Assembly: GCA_022561955.1 (NCBI GenBank)
Contig: JADFQF010000084.1
Coordinates: 1-6,525 of the forward strand
Direction: 5' to 3'
Source: Chloroflexota bacterium
GTDB lineage: Bacteria > Chloroflexota > Dehalococcoidia > SAR202 > UBA11138
Length of the DNA stretch: 6,525 bases
How positions within the stretch are numbered: position 1 is the stretch's first letter; every line of letters begins with the position of its first letter. Shown here piece by piece: positions 1 through 6,525 of the stretch. The notes under the pieces are model-generated. The model was given only the letters and a program-made list of their open reading frames with translations, ran no database searches and was not told the origin of the DNA. A program made the translations under genes and the position numbers.

Positions 1-1
1 G

Positions 2-1402
2 ATGGGCGGTCTCAGTGACCGGTTCGGACGGGCCCGGATGCTGCGTTATGGGCTCGCGGTGTTCGCCCTTTCTTCGGTGGGCGCGGCGCTGGCCCAATCT
101 CCGGCGCAGCTGATCGGGGCCCGGGCGATCATGGGCGTGGGCGGAGCGATGATGATGCCGGCGACCCTCGCCATCATCGTGAACGTGTTCGAAAAGGAAG
201 AGACGCCGAAAGCGATCGCGATATGGGCGATGATGGCGGGGATCGGCGTCGCGCTTGGACCGATCGTTGGAGGGGTGCTGCTCAAGTACTTTTACTGGGG
301 GTCGGTGTTCCTGGTGAACGTGCCGATTGCCGGGATTGCGATCATAGCAAGCCTATTCCTCGTGCCGGACAGCCGAGACCCTGAGAGCAGGCCACTCGAC
401 ATTCCAGGCGCACTTCTATCGATGGGAGCGGTCGGTGCTCTGATGCTCGCCATCATCGAGGGTCCTCAGTGGGGGGCCGCGTCCCCGCAGCTCGCGATTA
501 CGGTAGCCACGGCGGTCGTCCTGGGCTTGGGCTTCGTCCTGCGAGAGAGGCAAGCCGCATACCCCTTGCTGGACCTCGCTCTGTTCCGGCTGCCGCGTTT
601 TTCGACCGGAGCAGCCGCTGTAAGTCTAGCGTTCTTCTCGATGGTCGGCTTCATTTTCGGCTTCACGCAGTACCTCCAGTTCGTTCAGGGACACACTCCG
701 CTGGCAGCGGGAATTCGATTCCTGCCGATGGCGGGAGGCTTCATGTTCGGCGCCATAGCCAGTGAGGAGTTGGTGCGCCGCTTCGGCACCACCAGAGTCG
801 TGGTAACTGGGCTGGTTATCATGACCGCTGCGATGCCGCTTGTACTCCTCTGGGAGACGGACACTTCCTACCTGGTGGTCGGCCCTATTGGGGCCATGAT
901 CGCGCTGGGCATAGGTTTGGTTTTCGCTCCGGCAGCCGAAGCGGTCATGGGAGCGGTTGACGCGGCGAAGGCGGGAGTTGGGTCAGCCATGAACGACGTG
1001 ACCCAGATGCTGGCAGGCGCGTTGAGTATCGGCGTGGTCGGGTCCGTGATGTATGCAATTTATGCCGCAAGGCTCGGGAACGCTGCGGCATCGCTGCCCG
1101 CCGAAGCGCGAGAGGTAGTACGAGATTCAATCGGGGCGGCAATTCAGCTGGCGGCGTCGTTGCCGCCGGCGGAAGCGCTCGCCCTATCCGCCGCTGCGAA
1201 GTCGGCATTCACGGATGCCCTGGGTCTGGCCGTGCTGATTGGCGCCGTGCTCTCGCTCGTTGGGGTGCTGATCGTTGCCAGGTTCATGCCGGCGCGCGAC
1301 GCTGATGTGAGTGAGGATGACGATAGCAGTCTGCGAGAGCTAGAGCTGGAAGGAGCGCCTGTTCCCACTCACGAACCTGCCGGCGCAGGAGATGACGATT
1401 AA
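2..1402 (+). CDS. MFS drug/metabolite exporter, DHA2 (EmrB/QacA) type, 5'-truncated by window edge
   Basis: This is an inner-membrane proton antiporter of the major facilitator superfamily, probably exporting drugs or small organic compounds. The visible 466 residues begin directly in the loop 2-3 motif A (GGLSDRFGRARM, residues 2-13). In the family this motif normally lies some 60-70 residues from the N-terminus, so the true start and TM1-2 are outside the window and the ATG at base 2 is most likely an internal Met. Motif C, the antiporter motif of TM5, is seen as GIGVALGPIVGG (80-91), followed by the typical DHA2 stretch FLVNVP (103-108). About 12 further hydrophobic segments and a long polar loop before the last one (about 355-400) fit the 14-helix DHA2 plan. 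The C-terminus is a hydrophilic, strongly acidic tail (about 432-466). It ends 78 bases before the first possible start of the ABC ATPase gene; whether they share a transcript is unclear. The substrate cannot be deduced. Confidence 0.93.
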   Translation: MGGLSDRFGRARMLRYGLAVFALSSVGAALAQSPAQLIGARAIMGVGGAMMMPATLAIIVNVFEKEETPKAIAIWAMMAGIGVALGPIVGGVLLKYFYWGSVFLVNVPIAGIAIIASLFLVPDSRDPESRPLDIPGALLSMGAVGALMLAIIEGPQWGAASPQLAITVATAVVLGLGFVLRERQAAYPLLDLALFRLPRFSTGAAAVSLAFFSMVGFIFGFTQYLQFVQGHTPLAAGIRFLPMAGGFMFGAIASEELVRRFGTTRVVVTGLVIMTAAMPLVLLWETDTSYLVVGPIGAMIALGIGLVFAPAAEAVMGAVDAAKAGVGSAMNDVTQMLAGALSIGVVGSVMYAIYAARLGNAAASLPAEAREVVRDSIGAAIQLAASLPPAEALALSAAAKSAFTDALGLAVLIGAVLSLVGVLIVARFMPARDADVSEDDDSSLRELELEGAPVPTHEPAGAGDDD

Positions 1403-1480
1403 CACTTCGATCCATCAGCCTCCTGGCGAACTCGATTTCAGCAATCCGCCCGATAAAGAAATGGAAGGCATGGCACTAAT

Positions 1481-2275
1481 ATGGCGACGGACCAAATTGA
1501 AGTAAGCATCACGAAGGAACGAAAGATGGCCACTCTGACCCTGGAAGCTCACACGAACTCAAAAGATGCCCCCGAAGAGCTGATGATTGACGTTCGGAAC
1601 CTGGTCAAGCGCTTCGCCGTAGGCGAGGGCGAGGTGACGGTCCTCAAGAACATCTCATTCCAGGTAAAGCGGGGCGAATTCCTGTCCATAGTCGGTCCAT
1701 CCGGCAGTGGCAAGTCTACGCTGATAAACATGTTCACGGGCATCGACAGGCCCAGCGAGGGCGAGATCGAGGTCGGCGGGACAAAGATCGACGAGATGAA
1801 TGAGGGCCAGCTGGCGCAGTGGAGGGGCCAGAACCTCGGCCTCGTCTTCCAGTTTTTCCAGCTGCTTCCCGCGCTGAGCCTCGTGGACAATGTCGTACTT
1901 CCCATGGACTTCGCAAACAAGTTCGAGCGGAAAGAGCGTAGAGAACGCGCCAACGAACTCCTCAACACGGTCGGCCTGGCTGAGCACGCTCACAAGCTTC
2001 CCGGCATGGTGAGCGGGGGCCAGCAACAGCGGGCGGCTATCGCGAGGGCCCTGGCAAACGACCCTCCGCTGATAGTGGGAGACGAGCCCACCGGCAACCT
2101 GGACTCGGCCTCCAGCGAGCTGATGGTGGAGCTCTTCTTCAAGCTGGTTGAGGAGGGGAAGACACTGATCATGGTGACCCACGACCAGGCTATCGCCCGC
2201 AGAACTCCGAGAATGATAGAGATAGCGGACGGTCAAATCATAAGAGATGAAGACATAAAGCGCATCACCCTATAG
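1481..2275 (+). CDS. ABC transporter ATP-binding protein, MacB/LolD/YknY type
   Basis: This is the cytoplasmic ATPase that powers the adjacent FtsX-type permease. Numbered from the ATG at 1481 (264 residues), all nucleotide-binding motifs are intact: Walker A GPSGSGKST (72-80), Q-loop Gln124 in VFQFFQLLP, signature VSGGQ (177-181) followed by QQR, Walker B LIVGDEP (197-203) with catalytic Glu202, D-loop GNLDS (205-209) and switch His234 in MVTHD. The sequence VSGGQQQRAAIARAL and the absence of a fused membrane domain place it in the LolD/MacB-NBD/YknY (MJ0796-like) subfamily. The start is uncertain. ATG 1526 has AAGGA seven bases upstream and would give 249 residues beginning MATLTLE. ATG 1481 has only GGAAGG at 12 bases and adds 15 polar residues. 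I favour 1526. The conserved domain starts near residue 35, so function is unaffected. The stop codon overlaps the ribosome binding site of the permease gene, which indicates an operon. Confidence 0.96.
   Translation: MATDQIEVSITKERKMATLTLEAHTNSKDAPEELMIDVRNLVKRFAVGEGEVTVLKNISFQVKRGEFLSIVGPSGSGKSTLINMFTGIDRPSEGEIEVGGTKIDEMNEGQLAQWRGQNLGLVFQFFQLLPALSLVDNVVLPMDFANKFERKERRERANELLNTVGLAEHAHKLPGMVSGGQQQRAAIARALANDPPLIVGDEPTGNLDSASSELMVELFFKLVEEGKTLIMVTHDQAIARRTPRMIEIADGQIIRDEDIKRITL
1514..1518 (+). promoter_or_regulatory. Ribosome binding site favouring ATG 1526 for the ABC ATPase
   Basis: AAGGA lies seven bases before ATG 1526, an ideal spacing. The competing ATG at 1481 has GGAAGG (1463-1468) 12 bases away, which is rather far. 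This supports the shorter protein, but the upstream start is not excluded. Confidence 0.55.
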
Positions 2276-2277
2276 GA
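2274..2277 (+). promoter_or_regulatory. Ribosome binding site of the permease, overlapping the ATPase stop codon
   Basis: AGGA shares two bases with the TAG stop (2273-2275) of the ATPase gene and lies nine bases before ATG 2287. This arrangement suggests translational coupling of the ATPase and the permease. Confidence 0.6.
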
Positions 2278-2286
2278 CCTACTGCA

Positions 2287-4710
2287 ATGATCACCAACCA
2301 GCTAAATATTAGCGTCATCTGGAAAAAGGTCTGGCGAGATGTCTCGGCCCGTAAAGGCCGTACCGTGCAGGTCGTCCTCAGCATCGGCGTGGGCATATTC
2401 GCCATAGGGCTGACGATGGGTCTGCTCGACATCATGGAGGACCGCATGGGCGCAAACTGGCGGTCCGCAAATCCCAGCCACATCAATATTGGCGGAGGCC
2501 TCGGAGCCCTCGAGGGAGGGCCAGTAGGATCGGGCGTAACCAATGACACTATTAGGGCGATAGGCAACATGCCCGGTATAGAGGGGGCGGAGGGGAAGGC
2601 CGCTCTCCGCCTTCGCTGGAAGATGCGTCTCGAGGACGCCTGGGAGCCGGTCAGACTAATCGCCCGCGATGACTACGACCACCAGACATACGACAAGGTG
2701 AAACTGGAGGCAGGCAGCTGGCCGGTAAGCGGCGGTGTCGCAGTGGAGCGCGGCACCACCAAGAAATTCAAGGTCTCGTTGGATTCGACCGTGTATTTCG
2801 AGGTAGACGAACGTCCCAGGGCATTTCGGGTAGTCGGGCAGGTATATGACGTCTGGGCGGAGCCGATGGTGTTTGGGGCCGATGCCGCCTTTTTCGTAAC
2901 CCGCCGCGATATAGCGAAGCTTGGCGGACCGTCCGGCTTCAACCAAATAGTGGCGAATTTGCCCGTTTACGATGAGGATACCGCCAAGGAGCGGGCGCTC
3001 GACATCACGGACCGCCTCGACGTCCTGAACATCAGACACGGCACGCCTGACACATACGATCCAGAGGTGCACTTCGTACAGGACCTCGTGAACGGCATCT
3101 TCATACTACTGGTCGTCATGTCTTTTCTGACCCTAGGCCTGAGCCTGTTCCTCGTCGTGAACACCATCACGGCCATCGTGACCGAGCAGGTGCCGCAGAT
3201 CGGAGTAATGAAGGCTATAGGCGCGTCTTCGCTGGAGATATTTCGAATATATCTGAGCAACATAGCGGTGTATGTCGTGATCGCGCTGGCTATCGCCATA
3301 CCTCTGGGAGTGCTCGGCGCGTATCAGTTTTCCGCCATAATGCTGGGTCTCTTCAACATGGAGGCCGTCGACTTTAAGTTTCCATTGACGGCTGTCCTGG
3401 TACAGCTCTCGCTTGGGCTGCTTGCGCCCATGATCGCCGCACTCTGGCCGGTGACGGCGGCGGCTCGGACGACGGTCCGCGATGCCATCAGCGGCTACGG
3501 CCTTGCCATAAACACGGGCCTGATCGACCGAGTGCTTTCGAACCTCGAGAGGCTTCCGCCCCTGGTTGTGATGACGATTAGCAACGTTTTTCGCAACAAG
3601 GGACGCCTCGCCATGACCCTCATCGCACTGGTCTTCTCAGGCGCGATATTCATGATGGTCATGACCGTTCAGGCCTCGATGATCGGATTTTTTGACGATT
3701 TCCAGGAGACCTACCGGTTCGACATCCTGATCGGCTTTGAGAAGCCCCAGCGCGTCGATTCCATAGAGACTCTCGTAGGTAACTTGCCGGGTATTACCTA
3801 CGCCGAGATGCTGGAGTTCAGCGGTGCTGCCATCCGAAGGATAGACGACGAAGATGAATTAGACGAGGAGTCGCTAACACTGATCGGCGTATCAAGGGAG
3901 GGAGATGCCTACGGCCAGGTTGTGACCGCGGGAAGGTATCTGCTCCCGGAGGACGAAAGGGCCGTGGTCCTTAACGAGCACCTCGCCGACGAGCTTGGCG
4001 TCAGCGTGGGCGAAAACGTTGTCATAGAGATAAACGGCGAAGACAAAGAATGGTCTGTTGTCGGCCTGCTGTTGGACGGTAACGATGACCAGACGGCTTC
4101 GGTTGTTTGGCTCGACGTACTCCTCAGGGAAAAGGGCAGCGTCGGGCGGGGCAGCACACTATTCGTCGGCGCCGAAAATCAGGAAGAGGCCCATCTCGTC
4201 ATGTTCTCCCGTGAGCTTAGGGAATGGCTGAACGAACAGGGTAAGGACGTAGGATTCTCCCTTACCTCGAAAAGGTTCACCGAGCAGAACTCGGGCGGCC
4301 TGGACATTATCATCTATCTTCTGCTTGTCATATCCGTGCTGATCGCTGTTGTCGGAAGCGTCGGCCTGTCGGGCGCGTTGTCGATCAGCGCCCTCGAACG
4401 GCAGAGAGAGGTTGGCGTGATGCGGGCGATCGGCGCATCCGGACGTGCCGTCAGCGGCATATTCATCGGCGAGGGATTGATGATCGGGTTCATTAGCTGG
4501 CTTATCGCACTGCCGCTAAGCATTCCCCTGGGCATCCTGTTCAGCAAGCAGATCGCCGATACCATGGACTTCCAATTCGGCTACACGTATTCGCCGCTCG
4601 GGGCCGTCATCTGGCTAGGAGTTGTCCTCATACTTTCCATAATTTCCAGCGGCTTGCCCGCCTGGCGGGCTTCGCGAATAAGCGTTCGAGAAGTACTTTC
4701 CTACGAGTAG
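2287..4710 (+). CDS. ABC transporter permease with two fused MacB/FtsX units
   Basis: This is the membrane subunit of the ABC exporter, 807 residues long. It has the order TM1 (about 28-48), extracytoplasmic MacB-like domain 1 (about 49-268), TM2-4 (about 269-297, 322-346, 366-389), then a second unit: TM5 (about 440-465), extracytoplasmic domain 2 (about 466-672), TM6-8 (about 673-700, 725-750, 771-790). The two FtsX cores are recognisably duplicated: QIGVMKAIGAS (304-314) matches EVGVMRAIGAS (708-718), and the closing cytoplasmic segments WPVTAAARTTVRDAI (387-401) and PAWRASRISVREVL (791-804) align at an offset of about 403 residues. MacB and LolC/LolE subunits have one such unit of four helices and act as dimers, so this single chain probably supplies both halves of the channel. 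In this family, energy from ATP hydrolysis is passed to the outer domains (mechanotransmission); here that is inference. It follows the ATPase after 11 bases. Substrate unknown; lipid, peptide or drug are all possible. Confidence 0.94.
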   Translation: MITNQLNISVIWKKVWRDVSARKGRTVQVVLSIGVGIFAIGLTMGLLDIMEDRMGANWRSANPSHINIGGGLGALEGGPVGSGVTNDTIRAIGNMPGIEGAEGKAALRLRWKMRLEDAWEPVRLIARDDYDHQTYDKVKLEAGSWPVSGGVAVERGTTKKFKVSLDSTVYFEVDERPRAFRVVGQVYDVWAEPMVFGADAAFFVTRRDIAKLGGPSGFNQIVANLPVYDEDTAKERALDITDRLDVLNIRHGTPDTYDPEVHFVQDLVNGIFILLVVMSFLTLGLSLFLVVNTITAIVTEQVPQIGVMKAIGASSLEIFRIYLSNIAVYVVIALAIAIPLGVLGAYQFSAIMLGLFNMEAVDFKFPLTAVLVQLSLGLLAPMIAALWPVTAAARTTVRDAISGYGLAINTGLIDRVLSNLERLPPLVVMTISNVFRNKGRLAMTLIALVFSGAIFMMVMTVQASMIGFFDDFQETYRFDILIGFEKPQRVDSIETLVGNLPGITYAEMLEFSGAAIRRIDDEDELDEESLTLIGVSREGDAYGQVVTAGRYLLPEDERAVVLNEHLADELGVSVGENVVIEINGEDKEWSVVGLLLDGNDDQTASVVWLDVLLREKGSVGRGSTLFVGAENQEEAHLVMFSRELREWLNEQGKDVGFSLTSKRFTEQNSGGLDIIIYLLLVISVLIAVVGSVGLSGALSISALERQREVGVMRAIGASGRAVSGIFIGEGLMIGFISWLIALPLSIPLGILFSKQIADTMDFQFGYTYSPLGAVIWLGVVLILSIISSGLPAWRASRISVREVLSYE

Positions 4711-4764
4711 CCCGGGCAGCGTAAGAGCCCAGCCGTAGTCGACACCCGTCGTATTGAATGTTAA

Positions 4765-4769
4765 AGGAG
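4765..4769 (+). promoter_or_regulatory. Strong Shine-Dalgarno defining the TTG start of the fusion protein
   Basis: AGGAG (within AAAGGAGA, 4763-4770) lies seven bases before TTG 4777. There is no in-frame ATG nearby, and the codons after TTG encode a perfect signal-anchor beginning with two lysines, so this site decides the start. Confidence 0.85.
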
Positions 4770-4776
4770 ACGAACA

Positions 4777-6525
4777 TTGAAGAAGATAATCGCAGGAATC
4801 ACCGGGTCGGTTGTCGTCGCCGCAGCTATCCTCTTTCTGTTACTTGGAAGAGGGGGCGACGTTGAAATCGACGAGGAACAATTGACCCTATCCGCGGCCA
4901 CAAAGACCTCTGTGGAGGCCGACGCAGTCGTGCTGCCTCTGTTGAACGCCGAGCTCAGCTCTCAAAGGGATGGGATTGTGGCTGAGATCCTCGCGGCCGA
5001 GAACGATCAGATGCAAAAAGGCCAGGTGATCGTCTGGCTCGTGAGAGATAACGAGATTGCAACCGTCAAGAGGGCGGAGACGCAGCTGGCGGTCGCCAAG
5101 GCGTCTCTGGCCAAGCTCATGGCGGTCCACGAAATGGCCAGGACCGATGATGCTGAAAATCGCGCCGTGCAGCTTGCGTCGGCGAAGATCGCCCTTAGGG
5201 ACGCCCAGGAACAGCTCCAGCACGTATCAGGTGTGAATGTCAGTGTTGGCGCGGCGGTTACGCCGGAAGGCGCCATCTTGGAGGCCGCCAGGGCCGTGTC
5301 TATAGCCGACGCTGAGGAAAGCGTCAAAGAAGCACAAGTGGCACTGCTCGCGGCGCTCGGACAGGCCGCCACTGACGAGATCCCAGGGACGCCCGAAAGT
5401 ACAGCCAACAAGGCCGCCCGCGACATGGCGCTGAGTTCAAGCCGAGTCGCGGTCCTCGAAGCTAAGGAAGCCCTGGAGGAGGCGAAGGACGTTAAGGAGA
5501 TTCTGCGTGACGCCTCGGACGCCCTGACCTCGCGACAACGAGACCTCATCAATTCCAGGGCGGAGCTTAACGCTGCGAGGCTGGGGCGAGACCTGAATTT
5601 AAGGGCCGCTCAGAACGCCTTCGATGACGCAAAAGAGGGCCTTCAGCACGTGTATAAGCTCTGGCTGGGCATCGAGCTGACCGTAGAAGAGCTGAGACAA
5701 GGGCCGGATTCCCTTTTCGCCGACTGGGGCCTGGACCTGGAGTTCGTATTCGATAGGCGGAATCTTACATATACCAACGGTATTGCACCCGACGACCCAG
5801 ACACGAGATGGAACGAGCTCACGGTGTTCGCATGGCTGTATCTGCATCCCAACGCGGGGTCGTTCGACGCGGTCTGCGACGGTAAGCTCAATCAGGCGTC
5901 AAGCCGCACCTGCATAAAGAGGGATATCGAAGATACTTGGGACCTCTTCCAGGATGCAAGGGATATTCTCAATACCGAGGCCGTCGAAGGCCCATCAAGA
6001 GTGGCGGCGTCTGAGAACGCGATCGTCGAGGCCGAGCAGGCGCTTCAGGACGCAGAAGATGACCTGGAGCGGCTGATCGGCGAGCGCACGGCTCTGGACG
6101 TTTCCATCGCCCAGGCCAAGCTTTCAGCGGCGCAGGCGGAGCTGGACGACCTGGTGCAGTTCCCCGACCCGATCGATGTTGCCGCAAATGAGGCGGCCCT
6201 CGGAGCCGCACAGGCGAAGCTCGACGACCTCCTCGATTGGCCGGACCCCCTGAAGGTGGCCCTGGCCGGAGGAGAGCTGGAGAGAGCGGGGCTAATAGTG
6301 CAGAGGCTACAAAAGGACAGGGACCCGGCCGACGTCGCACGCGAAGAGGCCGAGCTGGCGGAAGCCCAGGCACTGGTCGCCACGGCCGAGTCCGATCTTG
6401 TATTGGCCCGACTAGCACTGGATGACATGGCGATCAAAGCCCCATTCGCCGGCGCAGTCGCCTCCATAGAGGTAGACCTCGGGGAAGAGGTATCCACGGA
6501 AACCGTCGCGGTGCGGCTGGCGGAC
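4777..6525 (+). CDS. HlyD/MacA-like membrane-fusion (periplasmic adaptor) protein, 3'-truncated by window edge
   Basis: This is the adaptor subunit of the ABC exporter, anchored in the cytoplasmic membrane and acting outside it. The reading frame is open from TTG 4777 through base 6525 (583 complete codons, no stop). The N-terminus is MKKIIAGITG followed by a hydrophobic helix (about 4-24); there is no lipobox cysteine, so it is a signal anchor and not a lipoprotein. The first lipoyl half-domain is at about 61-92 (RDGIVAEILAAENDQMQKG) and the second at about 551-583 (AIKAPFAGAVASIEVDLGEEV). The classic AP-F-G-V signature of HlyD proteins is clear there. The approximately 457 residues between them form alanine- and glutamate-rich coiled coils (about 93-290 and 405-548), interrupted by a non-repetitive insert (about 300-395) with Cys367 and Cys379. 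Four 26-residue repeats occupy 423-526. Classical MacA has a far shorter hairpin. The beta-barrel and membrane-proximal domains should follow beyond the window. It belongs with the upstream ATPase and permease, as in YknX/YknY/YknZ. Confidence 0.93.
   Translation, partial: MKKIIAGITGSVVVAAAILFLLLGRGGDVEIDEEQLTLSAATKTSVEADAVVLPLLNAELSSQRDGIVAEILAAENDQMQKGQVIVWLVRDNEIATVKRAETQLAVAKASLAKLMAVHEMARTDDAENRAVQLASAKIALRDAQEQLQHVSGVNVSVGAAVTPEGAILEAARAVSIADAEESVKEAQVALLAALGQAATDEIPGTPESTANKAARDMALSSSRVAVLEAKEALEEAKDVKEILRDASDALTSRQRDLINSRAELNAARLGRDLNLRAAQNAFDDAKEGLQHVYKLWLGIELTVEELRQGPDSLFADWGLDLEFVFDRRNLTYTNGIAPDDPDTRWNELTVFAWLYLHPNAGSFDAVCDGKLNQASSRTCIKRDIEDTWDLFQDARDILNTEAVEGPSRVAASENAIVEAEQALQDAEDDLERLIGERTALDVSIAQAKLSAAQAELDDLVQFPDPIDVAANEAALGAAQAKLDDLLDWPDPLKVALAGGELERAGLIVQRLQKDRDPADVAREEAELAEAQALVATAESDLVLARLALDDMAIKAPFAGAVASIEVDLGEEVSTETVAVRLAD
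6043..6354 (+). repeat. Four tandem 78-base (26-residue) degenerate repeats in the fusion-protein hairpin
   Basis: Units at 6043-6120, 6121-6198, 6199-6276 and 6277-6354 encode residues 423-448, 449-474, 475-500 and 501-526. The period is exact: the motif PDPIDV (463-468) recurs as PDPLKV (489-494) and RDPADV (515-520), and as TALDV with no Pro in the first unit (438-442). The second and third units are the closest: LSAAQAELDDLV against LGAAQAKLDDLL. At DNA level they differ widely at third codon positions, so the duplication is old and kept by selection on the protein. Each unit is a helix followed by a proline break. Confidence 0.8.

Noticed and set aside
2..4. ATG at base 2 as the true start of the MFS gene
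   Set aside because: The protein would begin inside motif A and lack TM1-2, and no upstream sequence is available to show a ribosome binding site; truncation by the window edge is the simpler explanation.
1477..1482. TAATAT resembling a -10 promoter element
   Set aside because: Only four of six bases match the consensus and no -35 hexamer is present at the right distance; not strong enough to annotate.
1655..2236. Long antisense reading frame (193 codons) across the ABC ATPase
   Set aside because: It lies wholly opposite a gene with every ABC motif intact, and its translation shows no recognisable domain; it is a product of high-GC codon structure.
4714..4730. Possible hairpin GGGC/GCCC after the permease stop
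   Set aside because: The stem is only four base pairs with a nine-base loop and no T-run follows, so it is not a credible terminator; read-through into the adaptor gene is expected.
5007..5552. Antisense reading frame (181 codons), Ser/Ala-rich, across the adaptor gene
   Set aside because: The low-complexity Ser/Ala/Thr composition is what the complement of Ala/Glu/Leu-rich coiled-coil codons gives; the + strand frame has clear HlyD signatures.
5969..6497. Two overlapping antisense frames and a short + frame near the window end
   Set aside because: All are Pro/Arg/Ser/Gly-rich shadows of the repeat-bearing adaptor frame, without ribosome binding sites or domains.

Overview
The window carries four genes, all on the + strand and tightly packed, with no RNA genes, mobile elements or CRISPR. 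G+C is about 60% by eye, and Ile ATA and Arg AGG codons are used freely. It encodes drug- or metabolite-export machinery: the 3' part of a DHA2-type major facilitator (MFS) antiporter, followed by a MacAB/YknXYZ-type ABC export system (ATPase, permease, membrane-fusion protein). The style of the fusion protein (very long, alanine-rich, proline-punctuated repeats in the hairpin) together with a fused double FtsX permease suggests Chloroflexota, perhaps the Dehalococcoidia/SAR202 side. This placement is inferred from family resemblance and is not proven by any marker gene.

Layout: 2-1402 is the MFS transporter, whose N-terminus lies outside the window. 1403-1525 is a short spacer with no clear promoter or terminator. 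1481 (more likely 1526) to 2275 is the ABC ATPase. 2287-4710 is an 807-residue permease carrying two MacB/FtsX units in one chain. 4777 to the window end is a HlyD/MacA-like membrane-fusion protein that starts at a TTG codon and is cut by the window edge after 583 residues.

The last three genes look like one operon. The permease ribosome binding site overlaps the ATPase stop codon, and the fusion protein follows after 66 bases behind a strong Shine-Dalgarno sequence. By analogy with MacAB and YknXYZ, the ATPase would drive a mechanotransmission cycle in the FtsX permease, and the fusion protein would gather or channel substrate on the outer face. The substrate cannot be read from the sequence.

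The least ordinary element is the fusion protein. Its two lipoyl half-domains are separated by about 457 residues, far more than in classical MacA. That stretch holds an approximately 90-residue non-repetitive insert with two cysteines, and a row of four 26-residue repeats with a Pro-Asp-Pro-type punctuation.
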